DNA from: Halalkalirubrum salinum
Lineage (GTDB): Archaea; Halobacteriota; Halobacteria; Halobacteriales; Haloferacaceae
Direction: 5' to 3'
Assembly (NCBI RefSeq): GCF_005543295.1
Contig: NZ_SRSG01000023.1
Location: forward strand, 1 to 64,000
DNA length: 64,000 nucleotides
The position numbers and the translations under genes are program-made. Positions 54,839 through 61,076 of this stretch are shown here, in pieces (the first letter of the stretch is position 1; the number at the start of each line of letters is the position of its first letter). Under the pieces are notes generated by a model. That model was not told where the DNA came from and did not search any database. It saw only the letters and a program-made list of their open reading frames with translations.

Positions 54839-55355
54839 CTTTCAGGTACATGTAGAGCACTCCGCCGAATCCGAGCACCAGGAGTCCAGTCATTCCGCCC
54901 GGTATCATATCGACCCACAATCCCGATCCAGAGCCCCCACCGACACCGGAAACCCGCTCAGTTACGCCGATTTCAACCGATTCGACGGATTCAGTATCGT
55001 CAGTTCCCGACGAAATCACTACGTCGTACTCGCCGTTTTCCAGATCTAGCGAATCAACATCCCAATCGAACGATTCTGTCTCGTCGTCCGCGAGGGTCGC
55101 TGTTGAGTTGTCAACGAGCTCGCCGCTCTCGTTGAACACTTCAACATGGACATCGCCGGTGTAGTCGGTGGCGTTGTCTGCGTACGTCAGATCGGCGTAG
55201 ATCGTCGCTGTATCGTTTGTGACCGTGATTGTTTTGTCGTCGATCGATTCCGCACCGCTCATGGACCCATCGCCGTCGTAAGCTGCGACCATACCCGCGA
55301 AGGGAGCCATCAGCACCGTTAGTGCAACCAGCAGCAGTGTGAGTTTTCGGATCAT
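54831..55355 (-). CDS. secreted, C-terminally anchored viral protein
   Basis: A 174-residue protein with a Sec signal (LTLLLVALTVLMAPFAGMVA), an Ig-like beta-rich acidic domain containing NDTATIYADLTYADNATDY, a Gly/Ser-rich linker and a C-terminal TM helix (GGMTGLLVLGFGGVLYMYL). It immediately precedes the spike gene, overlapping it. It may be a second virion surface protein; unrecognised family. Confidence 0.68.
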   Translation of the reverse strand: MIRKLTLLLVALTVLMAPFAGMVAAYDGDGSMSGAESIDDKTITVTNDTATIYADLTYADNATDYTGDVHVEVFNESGELVDNSTATLADDETESFDWDVDSLDLENGEYDVVISSGTDDTESVESVEIGVTERVSGVGGGSGSGLWVDMIPGGMTGLLVLGFGGVLYMYLKDD

Positions 55356-55534
55356 TCGAGCACCTCAACCGACAGGTAGGTTCCTGCCGCCGCGATCGCG
55401 GCCATACCGAGCCCGACCGCCATTGTTTCGTTCGTCGCCAGCGGGATCGATTCCCACAGGCCGCCGTGCAGTACCTCATGGGCTGCGTAGCTCGCGAGCC
55501 CAGCAATGCCGCTGAGTGTGAGTGTGTCGTTCAT
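55352..55534 (-). CDS. small viral membrane protein with two helices
   Basis: Sixty residues from ATG 55534: MNDTLTLSGIAGLASYAAHE, then a loop, then TMAVGLGMAAIAAAGTYLSV. Overlaps the genes on both sides. Function unknown, possibly a minor virion membrane component. Confidence 0.65.
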   Translation of the reverse strand: MNDTLTLSGIAGLASYAAHEVLHGGLWESIPLATNETMAVGLGMAAIAAAGTYLSVEVLE

Positions 55535-55758
55535 GGAAGGACCTCCTCGATGTCGATCGCGCCGAAACTGTCCGCCAGCGACAGCGCTGCAGCGATCCCG
55601 ATCACGCCGAAGACGACTGTCGTTGCTTGTGTGCCTGTGCCGAGTAGCTCTGTCACGAGGTTCACGTCGAGGAACTCCACCAGCGCCCAGTTGAGCGCGG
55701 CAATCTCGACGACAACCCACGTCAGAGCGACGAAAAACGGCTGTTCGTTGAATATCAT
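55531..55758 (-). CDS. small viral membrane protein
   Basis: A 75-residue protein with two TM helices (FFVALTWVVVEIAALNWALV and ATTVVFGVIGIAAALSLADS) and an acidic end. It overlaps its neighbours by one and four bases. Function unknown. Confidence 0.65.
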   Translation of the reverse strand: MIFNEQPFFVALTWVVVEIAALNWALVEFLDVNLVTELLGTGTQATTVVFGVIGIAAALSLADSFGAIDIEEVLP

Positions 55759-56144
55759 TAGTTGATGTATGAAACCAGCGTGAAGCCGATTCCCTGCACG
55801 ATGAAGGAAGCGATTCCTGCCGGTGTGTCTGCAATTGTTTCGGCGAACGTCGGGAAGAACGGCGGCGCGATCACGAGCCCGATCGTCACGTAGACGATCC
55901 AGACGTCGAGGCCGTTCGTATCCGAAAAGCTCACGTCTCTGTTCACGAGCACCGCGATCAGTGACCCGATCGCGAGCAATCGACCGATCGTCATCTCGAT
56001 GTTACCCGTCTCGAACAAGACCTGTCCAAAGTCGAGCAAGCCACCGAACCAGACCGCATCGATCAGTCCCAAGCTCGCTGCTGTCCCGACCATGAAGATC
56101 GGTCCGAGCAGATAGAGCTCGATATCTAGCTGGTTTTGAGCCAT
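55758..56144 (-). CDS. VP3-like four-helix virion membrane protein
   Basis: A 128-residue protein with four TM helices: about residues 11-34, 54-69, 82-99 and 110-127. It is the first gene of the virion operon, and topology and position agree with the internal membrane protein VP3 of pleolipoviruses. It would line the inner face of the viral envelope. Transcription probably begins just above 56144, next to a 22-bp palindrome. Confidence 0.75.
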   Translation of the reverse strand: MAQNQLDIELYLLGPIFMVGTAASLGLIDAVWFGGLLDFGQVLFETGNIEMTIGRLLAIGSLIAVLVNRDVSFSDTNGLDVWIVYVTIGLVIAPPFFPTFAETIADTPAGIASFIVQGIGFTLVSYIN

Positions 56145-56183
56145 TTGAGCCCTCTCCAGTCGATGTTTTCAAGTGTCATACGA

Positions 56184-56205
56184 CGATCGGAGGGCCCTCC
56201 GATCG
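56184..56205. promoter_or_regulatory. 22-bp perfect palindrome between divergent viral genes
   Basis: CGATCGGAGGG followed directly by its exact complement. It lies about 40 bases upstream of the virion operon start (56144) and 92 before the plus-strand gene at 56298. Its size and place suggest an operator for a dimeric regulator. The palindrome is seen; its role is inference. Confidence 0.6.
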
Positions 56206-56261
56206 CACCTAACACTCTGCATTTTGTCTATGGCGTATCAACGCGGCTTCATCGACCCGTA

Positions 56262-56270
56262 ATATTATAT
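56262..56270 (+). promoter_or_regulatory. TATA box of the 56298 gene
   Basis: ATATTATAT, 28 bases before the ATG at 56298, the spacing of a leaderless haloarchaeal transcript. Confidence 0.5.
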
Positions 56271-56297
56271 GGTATAGGATGGCCCGCCTCTGTGTCG

Positions 56298-56501
56298 ATG
56301 TTTAGACGACTCATCAACAACTCCGGTACGCCAACAGTATCGTTGGATAAAGACGAACTACAAATGGACGGGATTCTCGATAAAGACGGTGAAATCCCAC
56401 GCGAACAGGAGATGCACGTCCAACGGCTCGGTCCGCGAGCGTATCTCGTCCGCGCAGTCGACGAAACGGGAATTCCTGAGCTGGATGAGGTATTCGAATG
56501 A
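56298..56501 (+). CDS. small AbrB-like regulator (DUF8053-like)
   Basis: A 67-residue protein with the pattern TPTVSLDKDELQMDGILDKD, then EMHVQRLGPRAYLVRAVDET. This looks like small haloarchaeal virus and provirus proteins with an AbrB-type swapped-hairpin. It may be a transcription factor or antitoxin-like protein. Start ATG 56298 is supported by a TATA box 28 bases upstream. Confidence 0.65.
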   Translation: MFRRLINNSGTPTVSLDKDELQMDGILDKDGEIPREQEMHVQRLGPRAYLVRAVDETGIPELDEVFE

Positions 56502-56750
56502 ACCGCAGTATCCTCGTGGAGAGGGGTTCTCAGCACGGACCCCGCGGGGTTACGCTCAGATGTATTCACCCGACCCGATGTATGCACACTCACAAAGCAA
56601 AATCCCGATCGACCGTGCATACATTCGGCCGCGATCGCGCCGGCCGGCGCGGTGATCGAGGCGATCGAGAAGGTCCATTTATAATAGATCGGCCGTTCGG
56701 TACCCCGAGATCGACGGGTTTCACCGGTCGGTCATACATCGAGGGATAAA
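56502..56750. other. gap with promoter-like sequence
   Basis: A plus-strand frame overlaps the end of the previous gene but encodes an arginine-rich sequence unlike a real haloarchaeal protein, and I do not call it. A TATA-like TTTATAATA near 56677 could serve the next gene. One provirus motif copy (CACACTCACAAAG) lies near 56585. Confidence 0.4.
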
Positions 56751-57011
56751 ATGGGTGCCAAACGAACCACGATTCGACTCAGTGACGAGCGGCAGCTGCT
56801 CCTCGATCAGGCGAGTGCGATCGTTGCGAGTGGTCCAGATGACGATCCGCCGACGTCCGACGTGATCGATGCTGCACTCACCCACCTGATCGAATCCAAA
56901 GAGAACATCGAGGACGCTCGCGGCGATCTCGATCCGACATCGATCCAGCGGTTCAATACGTCCGTTCTTGGGCTCCGATACAGGACAAAAATTCAAAGTG
57001 AGTGGAGATAA
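56751..57011 (+). CDS. ribbon-helix-helix-like DNA-binding protein (DUF7386-like)
   Basis: An 86-residue protein. KRTTIRLSDERQLLLDQASA is the beta strand and first helix of a ribbon-helix-helix domain, followed by a second helix TSDVIDAALTHLIESKENI. It would bind DNA as a dimer and may regulate viral promoters such as the palindrome at 56184. Convergent with the pilin gene, four bases apart. Confidence 0.7.
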   Translation: MGAKRTTIRLSDERQLLLDQASAIVASGPDDDPPTSDVIDAALTHLIESKENIEDARGDLDPTSIQRFNTSVLGLRYRTKIQSEWR

Positions 57012-57015
57012 CCGT

Positions 57016-57468
57016 CTATGAACTATCGGTTACAACTACTTCATCAGTTAAAATGATACTGTTACTTGGATCGTGACGAATCTGCAGTTCAACCTCGGAA
57101 CCGTCGCCTGGATCCTCTGAAGTATCTGAAGTATTGTATGTCGTTGTCTCACCAGCAGATATTGTTTCTCTATTAAATGGTTCGTCAGCATCCACTGCAG
57201 TACCATTAATTAGGATTGTTAATTCAGAGGTATCGATGTTGTCTCCACCGTCGTGTTTTAAATCAAATTGCACTTCGCTTGAAGTACTGCTTGCGTTTTC
57301 AGTGATAGTCAGTTGGGCGTTCGGCGTTGAATCCCCGATGTCATCCCCTAATCCTATCACAAAAGTCCCGATCACTGCGGCTAAAATCACGGTGATTGCG
57401 ACCATAAGTATCACACCTATGACAGGTGACACGGCTCGATCCTCGACGAATAGTTCTTTAATATTCAT
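57016..57468 (-). CDS. type IV pilin-like protein inside the provirus
   Basis: About 150 residues from ATG 57468. The N terminus reads VEDRAVSPVIGVILMVAITV followed by LAAVIGTFVIG, the charged leader and hydrophobic helix of haloarchaeal PilA-type pilins, processed by prepilin peptidase. The remainder is a small beta-rich domain with GTAVDADEPFNRETISAGET. It is not an archaellin by length. Encoded between viral regulatory genes and therefore moved with the virus. It may alter host surface or superinfection; this is inference. Confidence 0.78.
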   Translation of the reverse strand: MNIKELFVEDRAVSPVIGVILMVAITVILAAVIGTFVIGLGDDIGDSTPNAQLTITENASSTSSEVQFDLKHDGGDNIDTSELTILINGTAVDADEPFNRETISAGETTTYNTSDTSEDPGDGSEVELQIRHDPSNSIILTDEVVVTDSS

Positions 57469-57569
57469 GTTTAGTTGTTGTCGACAGCGCACCAGTAGGA
57501 GGCTCGCAACCCGAACCGTGGGAACCTCCGTGTAGATCAACTGTCGTTGTTGGTGATTATCCTCGACAC

Positions 57570-57578
57570 ATATATAAA
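57570..57578 (+). promoter_or_regulatory. TATA box of the 57601 gene
   Basis: ATATATAAA, about 25-30 bases before ATG 57601; on the other strand it could also serve the divergent pilin gene. Confidence 0.55.
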
Positions 57579-57600
57579 ACCTAGCATACAGTTATCAAAT

Positions 57601-58407
57601 ATGAAAAAGACGACACAAGAAATTACCCTCTCTATCACCGAGTTGGAGCTGATCGCGACGTACGATCCGGTGAGTGACGTGGACCCTCGCGAAGCCGTTG
57701 CTCAATACCGTCGAGTGATGAAATACACTCACAGACACCCAGACAAAGGCTCCAGTGCTGTTTCTACAGCTGTTGAGCTTCCACGAGGTCGGATCCGATC
57801 GTGGGTCGATTCTGGTGGCAAACCCGATGCTGTTCGAGCGATCGAGACGGCAGCATCTCTGGGCTGGCTCGACGCAACCGAGATCGATCGTCAGATCGCA
57901 TTTGCGACCCTGTTAGCCGGCATTTTCAGCGGCGGATCGATCGCAGAAAGAAATTTCAACCCGTCATGGTCGACAGACGATGAGACTGTGGATACGTTCA
58001 TCGAGAAAGCATTGACCGATCTCGGCTGTGGCTTTACAGTCCGTCACGAAGACAGCGATACTCGATCGACAGAGATTGTACCGGCAGAATATACGTCTCT
58101 CCTCGGTCGAGTGTTGGTTGCAATGGGTGCACCGATCGGTTCGAAGGTCGAGGACACTCTTTCGATCCCCGATCGGCTCGTTGAGGCCGCTGATCCAGTC
58201 CGTGAGAGGTTCGTCGAGATCTACCTGCGAAACCGTATCGGGATCGTCGACGGCCGAAACGCTGCATCGATCCTCGAAGACCGACCATCGTCGTTCCGGC
58301 GTGAGCTGGCCGCGTTGTGTCGAAGCGTTGGCGTAGAAGCCCACAACCGCGATCGGTACGTTGTTGTCACGCTTGATTCGATCCCCTTCGCGATCGAAAC
58401 CTATTGA
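57601..58407 (+). CDS. HTH plus degenerate LAGLIDADG-like protein
   Basis: About 268 residues from ATG 57601. Residues 35-75 have a helix-turn-helix (SSAVSTAVELPRGRIRSWVD). Then come two stretches like LAGLIDADG helices: ATLLAGIFSGGSIAE (about 103) and later RERFVEIYLRNRIGIVDGR, the latter after LSIPDRLVEA. The acidic catalytic residues are not conserved in the first (GGS in place of GDG). It is probably a DNA-binding regulator that evolved from a homing endonuclease fold rather than an active nuclease. It sits before the repressor gene, convergent with it. Confidence 0.62.
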   Translation: MKKTTQEITLSITELELIATYDPVSDVDPREAVAQYRRVMKYTHRHPDKGSSAVSTAVELPRGRIRSWVDSGGKPDAVRAIETAASLGWLDATEIDRQIAFATLLAGIFSGGSIAERNFNPSWSTDDETVDTFIEKALTDLGCGFTVRHEDSDTRSTEIVPAEYTSLLGRVLVAMGAPIGSKVEDTLSIPDRLVEAADPVRERFVEIYLRNRIGIVDGRNAASILEDRPSSFRRELAALCRSVGVEAHNRDRYVVVTLDSIPFAIETY

Positions 58408-58428
58408 GTTAGCGAACCGATTTTAATT

Positions 58429-58704
58429 CTATTTTAATTCTGATGGATCAACGCTACCAGCCAGAAAAGATCGACCTTTTTCAGTTAGACCGTACAAACC
58501 AGACTCATCTTTCCTAAGAAGATCCACTTCTGCGAGTTTTCTACAGTTTTTGCTGGTGTACTGCCTGTCGTAGTCGATATTTACCGCGATCACCTTTGGC
58601 GATGCAAGAATGTCGTGGTTCTCAAAGAACATGAGGATCTCGTAATCGACAGGAGAAAACCACGACACTCGTTCTACCATCTCTCGAAAAAGGTCTCTAA
58701 TCAT
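58429..58704 (-). CDS. winged-helix repressor-like protein
   Basis: About 91 residues from ATG 58704. The core SPVDYEILMFFENHDILASP followed by IDYDRQYTSKNCRKLAEVDL and a wing with GLYGLTEKGRSFL is a winged helix of the PhiH1-repressor kind found in haloarchaeal viruses. It probably represses its own promoter and the integrase operon; a perfect inverted repeat lies 43 bases upstream. The likely lysogeny regulator. Confidence 0.78.
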   Translation of the reverse strand: MIRDLFREMVERVSWFSPVDYEILMFFENHDILASPKVIAVNIDYDRQYTSKNCRKLAEVDLLRKDESGLYGLTEKGRSFLAGSVDPSELK

Positions 58705-58746
58705 AAGGCAAAAGATTGGTCTATCTAGTTTTAATCTGACCATATA

Positions 58747-58767
58747 CGTAGTTAAGATATAACTACG
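58747..58767. promoter_or_regulatory. inverted repeat, probable repressor operator
   Basis: CGTAGTTA and TAACTACG separated by AGATA. It lies just upstream of the winged-helix gene and so covers its promoter, and faces the plus-strand operon. Sequence seen directly; the assignment to the repressor is inference. Confidence 0.6.
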
Positions 58768-59045
58768 AACGTCGTTAGATTTATGTAGTCATTCTTCTTT
58801 GTGGGAGATACAGAAGCACTTCGTGGACCCGCCGCTCAGCGTTCGGGTCTGATTAGAAGCGGACCCCGAGTTAGGGCTCGGGCCCGCGCGGGCTTCTGTG
58901 GAACAAGCACAAAAGCCATGTTCGCAATAGTTTCGCCGGGGGTTAATTCTCCCGATCGGCGGCAGAAAGCACAGCAAACCCGACGAGGGCGATCGAGTCG
59001 AGCGGAGGATTACTTTCAGTTTCACTCTGCGCGTCTGGATTACCG
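58768..59045. other. leader region with GC-rich palindromes
   Basis: No supported gene. Contains CCGAG TTAGGG CTCGG (about 58866-58881) and the 12-bp palindrome GCCCGCGCGGGC (58882-58893). These could form an RNA structure or terminator between the repressor region and the integrase operon promoter. Confidence 0.4.
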
Positions 59046-59053
59046 TTTTTATA
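59046..59053 (+). promoter_or_regulatory. TATA box of the integrase operon
   Basis: TTTTTATA, with its centre about 25 bases before ATG 59074, consistent with a leaderless transcript. In the circular virus this promoter would read through the integrase and across the att site into the left operon. Confidence 0.62.
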
Positions 59054-59073
59054 CCCCCGTCCTTCGGGATGAC

Positions 59074-59334
59074 ATGATGGATTCGAAGAAAGTCGTGCGA
59101 ATTGAAGACCGGCAGGACAGGTGGCGGTACGTGTGTCCCCGCGGACATCGATCGTGGGAACCGACGAATCACCACTTCTGGTGTCAGAAGTGCGCTGCTC
59201 ACCCTGAAATGGATGGCGTATTCCACGAACTCCGCGATCGGAAAACCGACGATCTCCTCGATCGCTCGCAGGTACGGTTACTCGATCGGGTTGGTCCGTA
59301 TGATATCGATCTCGACAGTGAGGTGGCCGAATGA
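59074..59334 (+). CDS. small zinc-finger protein of the integrase operon
   Basis: About 86 residues from ATG 59074. It has RWRYVCPRGHRSWEPTNHHF and WCQKCAAHPEMDGVF, one Cys/His and one CxxC knuckle. It overlaps the next gene by ATGA. Three such small proteins precede the integrase; they may act as directionality or integration factors, as small Orf2/Orf3 proteins do for SNJ2. The assignment is inference. Confidence 0.72.
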   Translation: MMDSKKVVRIEDRQDRWRYVCPRGHRSWEPTNHHFWCQKCAAHPEMDGVFHELRDRKTDDLLDRSQVRLLDRVGPYDIDLDSEVAE

Positions 59335-59696
59335 GCCAGATCTGGGTGTGTCGAGGCTGCGATCGGGTTCGAGAGGTCGATGACGACGGCCATTGTGTTG
59401 AGTGTCGTCGAGCCCAACAGCGCCTCGTTACCGATGGTGGCGAGATCGACGAATCTGGCCCCAGCGGGACGTTGATACTCAGCGACGAGCCTGCAAGGCC
59501 CCTACGGTGGCATCACTCTGTTGAGTTCGACGGCTACAAGCACACCACGGCGTGCAGCCGAGTGATCGATTGCGACGACATCCGCGACGTGTTTTTAGAT
59601 CCTGTCGACGAGTGGAACAAACGAGTCAAACCGGCGAATAGCTGCCCGACGTGTCATGATTCGGTTCACCAGCGAGGCGAGTTCAATGCCGAGTGA
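59331..59696 (+). CDS. zinc-ribbon protein of the integrase operon
   Basis: A 121-residue protein. Its N terminus has two CxxC motifs (IWVCRGCDRVREVDDDGHCV and ECRRAQQ), and the C-terminal part has ACSRVIDCDDIRDVF, then NSCPTCHDSVHQ. With several Cys pairs it likely binds two zinc ions and DNA. It overlaps both neighbours. Function unknown; possible integrase helper. Confidence 0.72.
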   Translation: MSQIWVCRGCDRVREVDDDGHCVECRRAQQRLVTDGGEIDESGPSGTLILSDEPARPLRWHHSVEFDGYKHTTACSRVIDCDDIRDVFLDPVDEWNKRVKPANSCPTCHDSVHQRGEFNAE

Positions 59697-59910
59697 TCGA
59701 CCTGGAGACGACGTCGATCGCGAGGTGGATATCCTCCAGTTGTCGAGCGACCAGGCGGCCGCGTTGGGCGATGGGCGGCCGGTTGCGATCCATACTGGCG
59801 ATCGGTCGATCTTCCTGGTGCCTGAGTCGGTTCGTATCTTTGATGCGCTCGCGGAGATCGACGCGGAGGTGTCGTTTGAGTTTGCCACCGATCGCGAGGT
59901 GCTCGATTGA
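59686..59910 (+). CDS. small protein preceding the integrase
   Basis: A 74-residue acidic protein (VDILQLSSDQAAALGDGRPV, IFLVPESVRIFDALAEIDAE). Its stop overlaps the integrase ATG (ATGA at 59907-59912 region). No family known to me. The overlap suggests coupled translation with the integrase. Confidence 0.7.
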   Translation: MPSDRPGDDVDREVDILQLSSDQAAALGDGRPVAIHTGDRSIFLVPESVRIFDALAEIDAEVSFEFATDREVLD

Positions 59911-60941
59911 TGCAGCGTGATCTGCAGTCGATCGGTCCTCGGGAGGCGATGCGATTGTATCTCGATGATCGGGTTGATCTACGGTCGAGATCGGTCGAGG
60001 CTCATAGGTACCGGCTGCGGCAGCTGGTGAAGTGGCTCGAAGCGGAGGGTTTTGATGATCTGAATGATCTGACAGGGCGTGATTTGGCTCGGTTCCGTCA
60101 TTACCGTGTTAGTGAGTGTGGGGTTGCACCTGCGACGTTGCGGGGGAATTCGTACACCTACAAGGCGTTTTTTGATTTCTGTGAGTCGATCGAGGCGGTT
60201 CAGGATGGCCTTGCAGCAAAGGTTCGGATTCCGTCGTTGAATGAGGATGATCTGGTTCGTGATCATGATTTGCATCCTGATCGGGTGCGGTCGATTTTGG
60301 ATCATATTGGTCGTTTCTCGTACGCTTCGCGGACTCATGCGATGTTGGCGTTGTTTTTCCATGTCGGCTGCCGATCGGGTGCGCTTCGGGGGCTTGATAT
60401 TCGGGATGTGCATCTCGATGATCGGTATGTGGAGTTTCGACATCGGCCGGAGACGGATACGCCGTTGAAGAACGGTCGTGATGGTGAGCGTCCGGTGGCG
60501 TTGGCGGATGAGGTCGCGACGATTTTGGGGGATTATTTCGAGGTGAATCGGGTTTCGCAGCGTGAGTCGTCGGGTCGGCGGCCGTTTTTCACGACTGCTC
60601 AGGGTCGGGTGAGTCAGTCGTCGATTCGTGAGTCGATGTATCGGGTTACTCGGCCGTGTATGATGGGTGATTGTCCGCACGATCGAGATCCTGAGACGTG
60701 TGAGGCGATGGAGACGGGGTTGGCGTGTAAGTGTCCGTCTTCGAGGGCTCCGCACGATATTCGTTCTGCGTCGATTACTCGGATGCTTCGGGAGGATAAG
60801 CCCAGAGATGCGATCGAGAAGCGGGTGAATGCGACCGAGGAGGTCATCGAGGAGCATTATGACGAGCGTACGCTGGAAGAACGGCGAGAATTTGCTCGGA
60901 ATCGGATGGAAGAACGTCGTGATTATTTTGATGAAATCTGA
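59910..60941 (+). CDS. SNJ2-type tyrosine integrase
   Basis: A 343-residue integrase from ATG 59910. The N-terminal domain has HRYRLRQLVKWLEAEGFDD; the catalytic domain has Arg in VGCRSGALRGLDIRDV, H-x-x-R in APHDIRSASITRM and Tyr in EEHYDERTLEERR. A Cys/His insert (GDCPHDRDPETCEAM, then CKCPSSRAP) is shared with the orphan integrase at 15584. It lies 67 bases from attR. It would integrate and excise the provirus. The next frame begins 10 bases after its stop. Confidence 0.92.
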   Translation: MQRDLQSIGPREAMRLYLDDRVDLRSRSVEAHRYRLRQLVKWLEAEGFDDLNDLTGRDLARFRHYRVSECGVAPATLRGNSYTYKAFFDFCESIEAVQDGLAAKVRIPSLNEDDLVRDHDLHPDRVRSILDHIGRFSYASRTHAMLALFFHVGCRSGALRGLDIRDVHLDDRYVEFRHRPETDTPLKNGRDGERPVALADEVATILGDYFEVNRVSQRESSGRRPFFTTAQGRVSQSSIRESMYRVTRPCMMGDCPHDRDPETCEAMETGLACKCPSSRAPHDIRSASITRMLREDKPRDAIEKRVNATEEVIEEHYDERTLEERREFARNRMEERRDYFDEI

Positions 60942-60951
60942 CACTCACAAA

Positions 60952-61050
60952 ATGAGCTTACAAGACTCAATTCGTGCGATCTCAAGTCAACAACTTGATT
61001 GTTCGCAGCGGGGAGGGCGGACTTTCTTTCTGACCGATTCCGATTCGTAA
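60952..61050 (+). pseudogene. 5' part of the att-split zinc-finger gene
   Basis: ATG 60952 opens 32 codons in the integrated state: MSLQDSIRAISSQQLDCSQR, crossing the att core and ending in host DNA at TAA 61048-61050. In the circular virus the same frame leaves the core into the sequence at 46486 and continues to a four-Cys zinc finger, 107 residues in all. The ATG is 10 bases after the integrase stop, so the complete gene would be the next gene of the integrase operon. Confidence 0.8.
61009..61021 (+). other. attR core (13 bp)
   Basis: CGGGGAGGGCGGA, identical to the last 13 bases of tRNA-Tyr. The following CTTTCTTTCT looks like the original T-rich terminator of the tRNA, as expected for the host side of the junction. 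Confidence 0.88.
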
Positions 61051-61052
61051 TT

Positions 61053-61076
61053 GACTGTAGATCGGCTTGTCCCCCG
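61053..61076 (+). repeat. 24-bp partial copy of tRNA-Tyr anticodon region
   Basis: Identical to 46442-46465 in tRNA-Tyr (anticodon arm to start of the T arm). It lies 31 bases outside attR, on the host side. The neighbouring tRNA bases are absent. It probably remains from an older integration or deletion at the same tRNA. Confidence 0.8.

Larger units (their letters stand above)
46473..61021. mobile_element. pleolipovirus-like provirus (about 14.54 kb)
   Basis: Bounded by a 13-bp direct repeat, CGGGGAGGGCGGA, at 46473-46485 (end of tRNA-Tyr) and 61009-61021. The circle would be 14,536 bp. Content: a plus-strand early-type operon (46736-49607), a minus-strand virion operon (49867-56144) with the pleolipovirus order VP3, spike, ORF6, ORF7, VP8-ATPase, a regulatory section (56298-58704), and the integrase operon (59074-60941). 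An SNJ2-type integrase and a core length close to the 14 bp reported for SNJ2 point to the Betapleolipovirus group; this assignment is inference from order and topology. No frames of core genes are broken, so it may still be active. Confidence 0.9.

Noticed and set aside
56498-56749. Plus-strand frame overlapping the end of the 56298 gene
   Set aside because: Its translation is rich in Arg and His and has few acidic residues, unlike haloarchaeal proteins, and it has no family resemblance.
58801-59073. Longer start for the first integrase-operon gene
   Set aside because: The added 91 residues are arginine-rich and lie upstream of a good TATA box whose spacing fits ATG 59074.
46442-61076. The 24-bp repeat (46442-46465 and 61053-61076) as the provirus att site
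   Set aside because: If it were the att core, the host tRNA-Tyr would have lacked its 3' end before integration, because no tRNA end follows the repeat at 61076. The 13-bp repeat explains the tRNA, the displaced T-rich terminator and the joined reading frame.
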